A DNA stretch of 64,000 nt from an uncultured Marvinbryantia sp. (GTDB taxonomy: Bacteria > Bacillota > Clostridia > Lachnospirales > Lachnospiraceae): the NCBI RefSeq assembly GCF_905201705.1, contig NZ_CAJKOX010000005.1, positions 1-64,000 of the forward strand. Reading direction: 5' to 3'. This document shows, piece after piece, positions 7,424 through 15,105 of this stretch. The position numbers were made by a program, and so were the translations under genes. Position 1 is the first letter of the stretch; the number at the start of each line of letters is the position of its first letter. The notes under the pieces are model-generated. The model was not told the DNA's origin and made no database searches. It saw only the letters and a list, made by a program, of their open reading frames with translations.

Positions 7424-9058
7424 TTAGAACGCATCCACCGGGGAATCGTCTACCTCAATTTCTATATTATGAATCTTTTCCCGCAATTTTTCCTCTACGG
7501 ACACCGCATACAGCTTCTGGCTGCCGCCCGACATATCCGCCGCGAGAACCATTTTTATGTCAATCTTTTTTCCGATCTTTGATTCGATGATATTCTCCAG
7601 CAGTTCTTTTTTTTCGTTGTCATGGATATATTTTTCACCCAGAAAGTCCTGGAACACGACATACAGACAGCTCGCATCCTCCGCCGGGTCGTAGCGCGGC
7701 TCCGCCTTTGTCTGCAGCACCATGCCGAATCTTCCGCCCGCCTCGTTTGCAATGCTTCTCCACATAGAAGCCGCCCGCTGCACATCCTCCGGCGCCGCCT
7801 TTGCCGGCTTATCCTCCGGGAGCATTTTATTTTCCTGCGCAGGCGCACCGCTCACAGCGCCAGATCCCCCTCCGGCACTGCCTGTCTGCTGCGCGATCAC
7901 CACGCCCTCCGCGAGCTGCCTCTCCAGATTGCGGATCCGCTCCAGCACGGAGGTATTATCCGTCTCCATCTGCGGACGGCACAGCTTGATCAGCGCCACC
8001 TCCAGCGCGATCCGCTTCGATGATTCGTAGCGCATACGGTTGGACAGTTCTGAAAAAATGCGGATGTAGCGCATCAGGGTGTCCTCGCGGACCATCCCCG
8101 CCTCCTCCTGCAGAAGCTTTAAATTTTCCGCGGAGATATCCAGCACCTCTTCCATATCGTCCGAGGATTTCAGGAGCAGAAGGTTGCGCAGATACCAGGT
8201 GAAATCCGTCACAAACTGCCCCAGCTCGCGCCCCTGCATCACCAGTTCCTCCAGCTCCTCCATCAGGCCGCGCACATCCTGTTTCAGCACTTTGCGCAAA
8301 ATGCGGCTGAACACCTCCGTATCCACCGCCCCAAGCACCTCCAGCGCCTGCTCATAGGTGAGACGCTGTCCGGGGTAGAATGCGATACACTGATCCAGCA
8401 GGCTTAACGCATCGCGCAGCGCGCCGTCTGCCTTGCGCGCAATGTAATGGATCGCCTTGTCCTCGGCCTCCAGTTTTTCCGCCGTAAGAAGCTCCTGCAG
8501 ACGCTCCTCAATGGTTGCCACCGGGATACGCTTAAAGTCGTAGCGCTGGCACCTGGAAAGGATCGTCACCGGGAGCTTGTTCGCCTCCGTCGTCGCAAGA
8601 ATAAAAATAACGTAGGAGGGCGGTTCCTCCAACGTTTTTAAAAGCGCATTGAATGCGCCGATGGAAAGCATATGAACCTCGTCGATAATATAAACCTTGT
8701 AGCGCCCCTCCGTCGGCGAGTAGGAAACCTCCTCGCGGATCTCACGGATGTTGTCCACGCCGTTGTTGGACGCCGCGTCGATTTCTATAACGTTCAGCGA
8801 GCTTCCCGCCGCGATCGCGCGGCAGGTCGCGCACTCGTTGCACGGACTGCCGTCCACCGGATGTTCGCAGTTTACCGCCTTTGCCATGATCTTTGCGATG
8901 GTGGTTTTTCCGGTTCCCCGCGTCCCGCAGAACAGATAGGCATGTCCGACGCGTCCTGATTTTATCTGATTTTTCAGTGTCTGCACAACTGCGTCCTGAC
9001 CCTTCACATCTGCGAAGGTGTCAGGACGAAATTTGCGGTACAAAGCAGTATATGACAT
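7424..9058 (-). CDS. dnaX: DNA polymerase III subunit gamma/tau
   Basis: 544 residues. AAA+ clamp-loader ATPase of the replicative polymerase. Motifs in order: Walker A GTRGTGKTTIAK (about 45-56), zinc-binding cysteines CEHPVDGSPCNECATC, Walker B IIDEVHML, sensor 1 ILATTEANKLP and the arginine-finger region SRCQRYDF. The N-terminal ATPase and lid regions are complete. The C-terminal part after about residue 375 is a low-complexity linker and then a tau-type domain, shorter than in E. coli tau. I see no obvious A-run frameshift site for a separate gamma product. It is ten bases after pfkA and heads the dnaX-ybaB-recR set. Confidence 0.96.
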   Translation of the reverse strand: MSYTALYRKFRPDTFADVKGQDAVVQTLKNQIKSGRVGHAYLFCGTRGTGKTTIAKIMAKAVNCEHPVDGSPCNECATCRAIAAGSSLNVIEIDAASNNGVDNIREIREEVSYSPTEGRYKVYIIDEVHMLSIGAFNALLKTLEEPPSYVIFILATTEANKLPVTILSRCQRYDFKRIPVATIEERLQELLTAEKLEAEDKAIHYIARKADGALRDALSLLDQCIAFYPGQRLTYEQALEVLGAVDTEVFSRILRKVLKQDVRGLMEELEELVMQGRELGQFVTDFTWYLRNLLLLKSSDDMEEVLDISAENLKLLQEEAGMVREDTLMRYIRIFSELSNRMRYESSKRIALEVALIKLCRPQMETDNTSVLERIRNLERQLAEGVVIAQQTGSAGGGSGAVSGAPAQENKMLPEDKPAKAAPEDVQRAASMWRSIANEAGGRFGMVLQTKAEPRYDPAEDASCLYVVFQDFLGEKYIHDNEKKELLENIIESKIGKKIDIKMVLAADMSGGSQKLYAVSVEEKLREKIHNIEIEVDDSPVDAF

Positions 9059-9068
9059 TCATCTACTC

Positions 9069-10142
9069 CTAATCGCCAAAGCTGATACCGATTAATTTTG
9101 CTTCTTTTACGATCTGGTCGTCCGGAGAAACGGTTTTCAGCTTGCCGGCCACATCTTCGAGCGGTACCTTCTTAGTCTTACCATTAACGATCGCGATCAT
9201 GTATCCGTAATCGCCGTTTAAGATCGCCTTTGCGCCCGCCGCGCCCAGTCTCGTGGAGAGCACGCGGTCATACGGACACGGGCTGCCGCCGCGCTGTGTA
9301 TGTCCCGGAACCGTCACGCGCACTTCTGTGCCGGAACGCTCCTCGATCTTTGCTGCGATCTCATAGGAAACCGTCGGGTACTTGTAATCCTTCATATACT
9401 CCTTCAGTTCCTTCTTGCTCATCGCCGCTTTTTCCTTGGAGATCGCGCCCTCTGCAACTGCAATGACCGTAAAGCCCTTGCCCTGCTTCGTTCTGTGGTC
9501 GATCGCCTCAATCACCTTGTCGATGTCGTACGGGATCTCCGGGATCAGAATGATGTCCGCGCCGCCCGCAATGCCGGCATACAGACAGAGCTGTCCAACC
9601 TTATGTCCCATGATCTCCACGATAAATACACGGTTGTGTGAGGAAGCCGTCGTGTGGATGCAGTCGATCGCATCGGTCGCGATATTCACCGCACTGTAAA
9701 AGCCGAAGGTCATATCCGTTCCATAGATATCGTTGTCGATGGTCTTCGGCATATGGATAATGTTCAGACCTTCCTCGCGCAGCAAGTTCGCCGTCTTCTG
9801 CGTGCCGTTTCCGCCGAGGATCACCAGGCAGTCCAGACGCAGCTTGTAATAATTCTGCTTCATCGCCTCGACCTTGTCCAATCCCTTCTCATCCGGAACG
9901 CGCATCATTTTAAACGGCTGTCTGGAGGAACCGATGATCGTGCCGCCCTTTGTCAGGATACCGGAGAAATCCTGCGCCGTAAGCAGACGGTAGTCGCCGT
10001 AAATAAGGCCCTTGTAACCGTTGAGAAAGCCGTAAACCTCCAGCTCGTCCACATTTGACGATAATCCCTTTACGATACCGCGCATGGTCGCGTTCAACGC
10101 CTGACAGTCGCCGCCGCTCGTCAATAATCCAACTCGTAACAT
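9069..10142 (-). CDS. 6-phosphofructokinase, atypical (mixed-substrate type)
   Basis: 357 residues. Phosphorylates fructose 6-phosphate to the 1,6-bisphosphate in glycolysis. SGGDCQALNA and the catalytic loop PKTIDND (133-139) are present. The phosphoryl-donor site reads GGNGT (110-114) instead of the GGDGS of classical ATP enzymes, and Lys follows Pro in PKTIDND where ATP enzymes usually have Gly. Lys here is a mark of pyrophosphate-using enzymes, while GGNGT is not the usual pyrophosphate motif (GGDD). Donor use, ATP or pyrophosphate, cannot be settled from sequence. First gene of the run to recR, with its own promoter at 10198-10226. Confidence 0.9.
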   Translation of the reverse strand: MLRVGLLTSGGDCQALNATMRGIVKGLSSNVDELEVYGFLNGYKGLIYGDYRLLTAQDFSGILTKGGTIIGSSRQPFKMMRVPDEKGLDKVEAMKQNYYKLRLDCLVILGGNGTQKTANLLREEGLNIIHMPKTIDNDIYGTDMTFGFYSAVNIATDAIDCIHTTASSHNRVFIVEIMGHKVGQLCLYAGIAGGADIILIPEIPYDIDKVIEAIDHRTKQGKGFTVIAVAEGAISKEKAAMSKKELKEYMKDYKYPTVSYEIAAKIEERSGTEVRVTVPGHTQRGGSPCPYDRVLSTRLGAAGAKAILNGDYGYMIAIVNGKTKKVPLEDVAGKLKTVSPDDQIVKEAKLIGISFGD

Positions 10143-10197
10143 AATCTTTTACCCTCTTTCCCTCGTATAGTTAAGATATATCCGTGAATATATTTTT

Positions 10198-10226
10198 ACT
10201 ATACTACATTTTTTTGTCCATCTCAA
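10198..10226 (-). promoter_or_regulatory. Promoter of pfkA-dnaX operon
   Basis: Minus-strand TTGAGA (10221-10226), 17-bp spacer, TATAGT (10198-10203). It is divergent from the tRNA-Ser promoter, with 31 bp between the two -35 boxes. Confidence 0.7.
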
Positions 10227-10257
10227 TTAATTTTTATCGCGACTTTGCGAATTTTCT

Positions 10258-10286
10258 TTGACAGACGGCAAAAACTCTGCTATAAT
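10258..10286 (+). promoter_or_regulatory. Consensus promoter of tRNA-Ser
   Basis: TTGACA (10258-10263), 17 bp, TATAAT (10281-10286): a perfect sigma-70 consensus. The predicted start is near 10293, about 27 bases before the tRNA. Confidence 0.9.
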
Positions 10287-10319
10287 CAGCGATGCATCCA
10301 CTTTTTGAGATGTACAGAT

Positions 10320-10405
10320 GGAGAGTTGTCCGAGTGGTTTAAGGTGCGGCTCTCGAAAAGCCGTGTGGCTAATACCCACCGAGGGTTCGAATCCCTTGCT
10401 CTCCG
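10320..10405 (+). tRNA. tRNA-Ser (anticodon CGA)
   Basis: Acceptor stem GGAGAGT pairs with GCTCTCC. The anticodon stem GCGGCT/AGCCGT closes the loop CTCGAAA, so the anticodon is CGA, reading UCG serine. A long variable arm typical of class II tRNAs (GTGTGGCTAATACCCACC) and the T-arm GAGGGTTCGAATCCCTT are intact. CCA is not encoded. A bidirectional terminator follows within 15 bp. Confidence 0.96.
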
Positions 10406-10415
10406 CTTATTAAAA

Positions 10416-10455
10416 AACCCGACCGCAAAACTGCGTTCGGGTTCTTTTATTTTTC
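10416..10455. terminator. Terminator of tRNA-Ser; original btuD terminator on the other strand
   Basis: AACCCGA (10416-10422) pairs with TCGGGTT (10437-10443), with an inner CGCA/TGCG stem, followed by TTCTTTTATTTTT on the plus strand and by TTTTTTAAT on the minus strand. It works both ways. The half from 10424 onward is duplicated at 15106, next to the intact btuD gene. Confidence 0.85.
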
Positions 10456-10650
10456 TTTTCTATAGTTTTCGCCGCCGTCATACCGTGCGTTTTAAAACCA
10501 TGTGACGGCAGCCGTCGATCGGCATAATTTCCGTGCTTACTCCGTATACCTCCCGGATGTTTTCCTCGCTACTGGTCGGTTCATCCAGCAGCAGGATCTG
10601 CAGCTGCTGCGCCAGCGCTCTTGCAATAAATACGCGCTGCCGCTCTCCGC
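10424..10650. repeat. Left copy of duplicated btuD 3' segment
   Basis: 10424-10567 matches 15106-15249 almost base for base (144 bp), and 10568-10650 matches 15430-15512 (83 bp). The 180 bp between those two parts is present only in the right copy. Similarity ends sharply at 10650. Together the copies bracket a 4.5-kb accessory segment. Confidence 0.9.
10478..10650 (-). pseudogene. btuD remnant (ABC ATPase fragment)
   Basis: The minus strand encodes SGERQRVFIARALAQQ, ILLLDEPTSS, then ENIREVYGVSTEIMPIDG and MVLKRTV, matching the C-terminal half of the ATPase at 15160-15927. The stop codon aligns with that of the intact gene. An internal 180-bp (60-codon) in-frame deletion removes the D-loop and H-loop region, and everything before the signature motif is absent, so the fragment cannot be functional. 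Confidence 0.88.
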
Positions 10651-10786
10651 TCCGCATTGCATTCCCGATGAAAAACTGCACACTCCACGCAATGCAGAAG
10701 GAAAAAAGTTGCCTTTTCTGTAACGCCCTTCTGCTATTATAAAAAGACAATCAGAAAAGCTCTGTATGAACAGAAGGAGGTATTGT

Positions 10787-11383
10787 ATGAAACGAAAAAA
10801 GTATTTACACGTTCCCGGACGCGCAGCCCTTGCGGGAGGCCTGACGCTGGCAATGTGCTGCTTCTGGCCGACAGGCGGTTCTGTCGCCAGGGCGGAAAAC
10901 ACTGACACAGAAACGTCAGACTGGCAGTGGATGCAGGGAACCGACGGAGAGCCATACACATTCAGGCTGCACGAGCTGCAGATCACGCTTCCGTCAGAAC
11001 TTCCGCTGTGGGCGGGCAGCGCCGGGAATATCTCAGCGGCTGCCGGAACCATCGATGATTTAAGCCTTTATTTTCTCTGTTATCCCGACCTCTGGATCAC
11101 AGGAAGCCTGGATGAAATGTCTGATGGGGAAAAACAGGATTATCAGGAAAATCTTCTGTCAGAATCGGAGGATTCGCTTGGCAGCGCAATTCTGGAGCTG
11201 GAAAATTATACCTTTATAAGCGACGCGTACTTTGATGAAGACCTGAACGCAGTCATGCAGTCACTCTATACGGTTGTAAATGGCTCACGCTATACTGTCA
11301 GCGTGATTTCCCAGAACCGGAACCTGGAGGATGCAGATCTTGAAATTTTACTGGCGCTTGCCGGCATGATGGAGGAGGGGTAA
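10787..11383 (+). CDS. Exported protein of unknown function
   Basis: 198 residues. I do not recognise the family. A basic N-terminus and hydrophobic stretch (about 13-32), with a likely signal cleavage after ARA, lead to a mature acidic domain of about 165 residues with alternating beta and helix pattern (FRLHELQITLPSEL, YTVVNGSRYTVSVIS). The start is the ATG at 10787 with AAGGAGG upstream; an ATG at 10766 has no ribosome site. Its stop is one base before the next start, so it is co-transcribed with the large repeat protein. It lies inside the accessory island. A role at the cell surface with its partner is inference. Confidence 0.7.
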   Translation: MKRKKYLHVPGRAALAGGLTLAMCCFWPTGGSVARAENTDTETSDWQWMQGTDGEPYTFRLHELQITLPSELPLWAGSAGNISAAAGTIDDLSLYFLCYPDLWITGSLDEMSDGEKQDYQENLLSESEDSLGSAILELENYTFISDAYFDEDLNAVMQSLYTVVNGSRYTVSVISQNRNLEDADLEILLALAGMMEEG

Positions 11384-11384
11384 A

Positions 11385-13523
11385 ATGAAGAATAAATTGT
11401 TAACCAGGACGCTGGCATTGGCACTGAGCCTGTCTTTGGCAGCAAGCCCAGCAAGCGCGGCCCAGACATCTGAAGACTCCGGATACGCAGACTGGCAGAC
11501 TGTCTGCGCCGCCTCTGCTGCCGGTGAAATATCCGCCGATGCAGCCGATACAAAACAGGGAGCCGCCAAAAAGGCTCCAGACACACAAACAGAGGTTTTG
11601 AACGAGACGCTTCCTGCCGCTTCGGGCGGACTGTCTGTTTCCGGTTCTGCCGAAGTCTCTGACGAAACGGCGCAAACGACGCCGGAAAGCGTGGAGGATA
11701 CGGAATTAGAAACTCTCGCCGCCATCGGCCCCGGCGAAGTAACCGTTATCCCTTCCAGTGACGAAACGGACAAACAGCCTGACCAGGCGGACTTTGAAAC
11801 AGAATCAGAGCTGCCGTTGGAAACGAGTCCCGAAACAGAATCGGAGCTGCCGTCGGAGACGGATCCCGAAACAGAACCGGAGCTGCCGCCGGAGACGAGT
11901 CCCGAAACAGAATCGGAGCTGCCGTTGGAAACGAGTCCCGAAACAGAATCAGAAACCGATTCGCAGCTTTCTCTTTCACCGTCGCCTGGCGAATGGTTTG
12001 TATATCAGGATCGCTATAATGGCAGGCGGCCTACCTATGCCCAAATGATGACTCCTACGATCATTTATGTACTTCACTGCACCAGCAAGAGCAATCCGGA
12101 CGGAGTAGAACTGCCCACCTCAGACCCGATGCCATATCCCTACTACCCGTCTTCAAATATAAATTCGATGGGCTATTATGAAATTCACAGCGGAACAGGA
12201 CATATTTTCCCATATTATAGTAATGGCTATTTTCTCTGGTGGCAAGAATATGGGGGCGAAGAGCTTTTTGATCAGCCGTACAAGCCTGCCGCCGCATGTG
12301 GCAGCGACTGTTTCTTCTGCTATTCATACTGGGACGTGAAGGAGAATTTGGGATTCTATCCCCCTTATCCGGCAATACATGCACATTATTATGAAACGGA
12401 GCCAGAAACGGAACCGGAGGAACCCGACTCCCCGCAGACGGATTCTGAAGCTTCTTCCGATACTCCCGAATCCGAACTGCAGACAGAAATCACCCCCTGG
12501 CTCCCGCTTCCACTGCAAAGTGAAAATTCACCGGAAAGCGAGACAGAAAAGGCTGACAAAAGCAGGCTGGAGGACGCATTTTCCCGCGTCCAGCAATATC
12601 TGCGGAGGAATCAGGCGAATTCCCCGGACGAGCTTACAGAAAACAGCCACAAGGCTCTTGTAGCCGCCGGAACCGTGGGCCTGGAGGCCTTGAATAACCC
12701 TGACGCCACGCAAGCCGAGGTCGACGCGGCGACCACCGCTATGGAAACGGTGCTTTCACAGTGTGAATATCTGCGTACGGCCGAAGCGAAAAAGCTGAAA
12801 GCGGAACTGGATGGATACCAGGGCAGCATTATTACCGCCTATAATTATTCCATAAGATATGGCGGCGTTTCCACCGGCTATCCTGCCGCTGCCCTGGAGG
12901 AATTTGTCCGGACTTACAATAATATTAAACAGTTTTATGACGCCCGGTGCGCCGGCTCCGGAAATTATGCCACAGCCAACGAAATCAAAGGGGAACGCAA
13001 CAATCTGAAATATGCGTACAGGAAGCTCGAAAACGCCAAAGCCGCCGCCGACAAAAAAGGCTCCGGCAAGAAAACCTCCGAAAAACCCGGCGACATTGTG
13101 AAAACAGCGGAAGCGCTTGGCAAAGTACTTGAAGCTACCGGAATGAAGAACACATTTCTCGATCTGCTGCGTACTCTGATGGCCGCTTCAGACAACCCGA
13201 CTATCCGAGGCGCGGCAAAGGGGGCCGGGTTGGCAAATAATGTAAAGCAGCTCTCCGAATTTATTGCCGACCTTTATATTGCAGTAAAGGCGGAGGATTC
13301 CAACCCAAAAAAAGCAAACAAAGAACTGATTCCTCTGGTTGTGAACCGCATACCGGAAGAGTTCGGGAACGATTTTAAAAACGCTGTTGCAAAAAATCTG
13401 AACAGCGCCGCAGACGCCTCCTCGCGTTCAAAGGATACTATAGAAATGTTTGACCGCTCCGGGGATATAGACGCATCCATCTACCGGAAGGAAGACGTCG
13501 GAGTCGGATACACAGGCGGCTGA
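11385..13523 (+). CDS. Large exported protein with Glu/Thr/Pro repeats and FIVAR-like helices
   Basis: 712 residues. An N-terminal signal peptide (LALALSLSLAASPASA) is followed by a Ser/Thr/Glu-rich region containing four 12-residue repeats of the type ETESELPLETSP (about residues 138-185). Next comes an aromatic, Tyr/Pro-rich segment (about 200-335) with three Cys, a second Glu/Pro linker, and a helical C-terminal part. The helical part includes NNPDATQAEVDAATTAME, which resembles FIVAR modules of Gram-positive surface proteins. No LPxTG motif or C-terminal membrane anchor is visible, so it may be secreted. It forms an operon with the preceding exported protein. Confidence 0.75.
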   Translation: MKNKLLTRTLALALSLSLAASPASAAQTSEDSGYADWQTVCAASAAGEISADAADTKQGAAKKAPDTQTEVLNETLPAASGGLSVSGSAEVSDETAQTTPESVEDTELETLAAIGPGEVTVIPSSDETDKQPDQADFETESELPLETSPETESELPSETDPETEPELPPETSPETESELPLETSPETESETDSQLSLSPSPGEWFVYQDRYNGRRPTYAQMMTPTIIYVLHCTSKSNPDGVELPTSDPMPYPYYPSSNINSMGYYEIHSGTGHIFPYYSNGYFLWWQEYGGEELFDQPYKPAAACGSDCFFCYSYWDVKENLGFYPPYPAIHAHYYETEPETEPEEPDSPQTDSEASSDTPESELQTEITPWLPLPLQSENSPESETEKADKSRLEDAFSRVQQYLRRNQANSPDELTENSHKALVAAGTVGLEALNNPDATQAEVDAATTAMETVLSQCEYLRTAEAKKLKAELDGYQGSIITAYNYSIRYGGVSTGYPAAALEEFVRTYNNIKQFYDARCAGSGNYATANEIKGERNNLKYAYRKLENAKAAADKKGSGKKTSEKPGDIVKTAEALGKVLEATGMKNTFLDLLRTLMAASDNPTIRGAAKGAGLANNVKQLSEFIADLYIAVKAEDSNPKKANKELIPLVVNRIPEEFGNDFKNAVAKNLNSAADASSRSKDTIEMFDRSGDIDASIYRKEDVGVGYTGG
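11796..11951 (+). repeat. 36-bp in-frame tandem repeats
   Basis: Four copies of a 36-bp unit (11796-11939) and a partial fifth encode ETESELPLETSP-type repeats. Copies one and four are nearly identical at DNA level, which points to recent expansion or slippage. Confidence 0.85.
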
Positions 13524-13650
13524 AGCGAAAGCGCAGCGCCCCTGTCCCATTACAGGATGGCGGGTGCTGCCAGGCAGCGGAGAATGGGAGCAGTATGGGC
13601 AGAGGTCAGTCGGTCGTATATAATTGGCTGTTTTTTCTGACTTTTAACGC
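13524..13650. other. Intergenic region after repeat protein, no gene seen
   Basis: About 130 bp that contains CCCATT and AATGGG arms which could form a loose hairpin around 13549-13590. No convincing reading frame. Together with 13686-13937, where also nothing recognisable is seen, it forms a 400-bp non-coding stretch in the island. Confidence 0.5.
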
Positions 13651-13685
13651 AAATTAAAAGGAGAACCGGCCGCATCCGATTCTCC
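13651..13685 (-). terminator. Minus-strand terminator-like hairpin
   Basis: GGAGAA (13660-13665) pairs with TTCTCC (13680-13685), with extra CGG/CCG pairing inside. On the minus strand it is followed by TTTTAATTT. Minus-strand transcription from the RNA/mazF side that passed the 13938 terminator would stop here. Confidence 0.6.
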
Positions 13686-13937
13686 CAAGTACGCTCCTTA
13701 GAGACGCACCGCTATTCACACTTATGGTATACAAGAAAGAGATAGAAAATGCAAGGATTTTCACGAAGTAACCATTTTTCCATGTCATACAATGGCAGAA
13801 CCGCAACAAATGAAAGAAATTTATCCGTATATTTCTGACACATGTCATAAAAACACTCATTTGCAAAGCGTGCAAGCTCTGCTGTATACCTGCCAGATCC
13901 TACATTGCGCGCACTCTCCGCTCACTAAAAAACATAC

Positions 13938-14074
13938 AGAAAAACTCCCCAGCTAAACTGGGGAGCCTCCAGAAGCTATACCTTTCGGCCCTACGGCTTC
14001 TTTGAAACATTTATATAGTACCCACTGTGCCCTGGTTTCCCAAGTGTGGGACTTAATCATAGTATCTCTTGCTT
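13938..14074 (-). ncRNA. Probable structured small RNA downstream of mazF
   Basis: A transcription unit of about 137 nt defined by a perfect promoter (14081-14109) and a strong terminator (stem CTCCCCAG at 13945-13952 with 13958-13965, then TTTTTCT). Between them the RNA can form a hairpin closed by CCCAC/GTGGG with inner CTTGG-GAAA-CCAGG, and a second hairpin GAAGC...GCTTC with inner CC-GAAA-GG. Both are GNRA-tetraloop capped. No open frame of useful size is present. It begins only 44 bases after the stop of the MazF-like gene on the same strand. I do not recognise it as a known RNA family. Confidence 0.7.
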
Positions 14075-14080
14075 ATTTTT

Positions 14081-14109
14081 ATTATATGCAAACAGATTTC
14101 CCTTGTCAA
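14081..14109 (-). promoter_or_regulatory. Perfect consensus promoter of the small RNA
   Basis: Minus-strand TTGACA (14104-14109), 17-bp spacer, TATAAT (14081-14086). It lies immediately after the mazF stop codon and points away from mazF into the small RNA. Confidence 0.85.
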
Positions 14110-14117
14110 CACCATTT

Positions 14118-14639
14118 TTACAGTCCATACGCCCGCCTAAACTTCCCTTTTACCAGTTCAAAATCGTCTGGCGTTAATGTTCCGATACAACCCCTTACCG
14201 CGTCCAGCCTTGACTTACTTACTGCGCGGATTTCCTCACACTGTACCATGCTGTCCTTATCAAGGAATGCATATGTATGCATAGATGCAGGGACCTGCCT
14301 TCCCGGACAGATCATCTTATCATCATCTTCCGTATCGGAATAAAGTAAAAACCACGAATCCTGGGCTGGCAAGTTATTGGCGTTCGTCTTTCCCTTTGCA
14401 TCAGTAATACACACAACAACCACTTTTTCCGAATTATTGATCCGGTTGTTTGACATCACCAGTACCGGGCGCATCTTATTTTTTTCTGTACCAATATTAT
14501 AACCCAAATCGCAGTACCATATTTGCCCGTACAGAACCTGCCTGCGCTTATTGGAATTGAATTTTGAAATCCGGTTGTAGTTGATTTTATCTTTCACCCA
14601 TCCGGCAATATTATAGTATTCCTGTGCTTCCTGGTTCAT
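14118..14639 (-). CDS. PemK/MazF-family toxin (probable endoribonuclease)
   Basis: 173 residues. The MazF/PemK fold cleaves RNA in the cytoplasm and is normally held by an antitoxin. Core motifs: GQIWYCDLG (38-46), KMRPVLVMSNN (55-65) with the conserved Arg-Pro, and QCEEIRAVSKSRL near 135-147. An extra N-terminal segment of about 30 residues makes it longer than canonical MazF (about 110). The start is the ATG at 14639 with AAGGAGG five bases upstream. No MazE-like or other protein antitoxin gene lies next to it; instead a structured RNA is encoded just downstream. Inside the accessory island. Confidence 0.85.
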   Translation of the reverse strand: MNQEAQEYYNIAGWVKDKINYNRISKFNSNKRRQVLYGQIWYCDLGYNIGTEKNKMRPVLVMSNNRINNSEKVVVVCITDAKGKTNANNLPAQDSWFLLYSDTEDDDKMICPGRQVPASMHTYAFLDKDSMVQCEEIRAVSKSRLDAVRGCIGTLTPDDFELVKGKFRRAYGL

Positions 14640-14729
14640 ACTTTCCTCCTTGTCCCCCGATAGGAATATTATAAATCTTTCCGGATATACATTCAACCGT
14701 TTTCGGCACAAATCGAACATTTTTTCGTC

Positions 14730-15105
14730 TTACACATTTACTCCCGGACTTTTTGGTGCAGCTTCATAAAATCTTCTTGCCTGTTCCGGGCTGTAGTAAC
14801 TACTGAACACTTCGGCACCATCAATCCCCAGTTTTAAAATATCTTCAAGCAGATATTCTCTGCCTTTCAGATTTACGCCGGAATGTGCTATAACTGCAAC
14901 ATCGTGATTACGGTGAATAATGTCAATGATTTCTTCCATTGCTGGATAGTCGATTTTTGCATAACAAAGTTTTCCCTAAGAATAATAATCCCAATAGAAA
15001 TTTACATATGGATTATCACTTCTTTCCCCACCGGGGCGATAAGGCTGCAAGAGAGGGTGGTCTGCATATTCTTGCATTGCAATTAAGACTTTCGCAAACA
15101 AAAGT
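14730..15105 (-). pseudogene. PHP-domain phosphoesterase remnant
   Basis: Minus-strand translation gives LLQPYRPGGERSDNPYVNFY, WDYYS, a TAG stop (14976-14978), then GKLCYAKIDYPAMEEII, VAVIAHSGVNLKGREYLL and GIDGAEVFSSYYSPEQA, which match PHP-type metal-dependent phosphoesterases (TrpH-like). The N-terminus with the first metal ligands is missing and the fragment begins exactly at the right duplicated boundary (15106). The C-terminus also looks cut. A dead gene fragment. Confidence 0.8.

Noticed and set aside
7424..9058. Programmed frameshift producing a separate gamma subunit
   Set aside because: No A-run slippery sequence with a downstream stem was recognised in dnaX.
10320..10405. Phage or integrative-element attachment site in tRNA-Ser
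   Set aside because: The tRNA 3' end is not repeated at the other island border and no integrase gene is seen.
10245..10505. Open frame across tRNA-Ser
   Set aside because: It reads through the tRNA and its terminator.
11796..11951. CRISPR-like or intergenic repeat
   Set aside because: The repeats are in frame inside a coding region and encode a Glu/Pro/Thr linker.
13654..13875. Small 73-codon frame on the minus strand in the island
   Set aside because: It runs through a terminator hairpin, has no good ribosome site and no recognisable pattern.
10651..15105. Insertion sequence or transposon as island carrier
   Set aside because: No transposase frame and no terminal inverted repeats or short target duplications found by eye.
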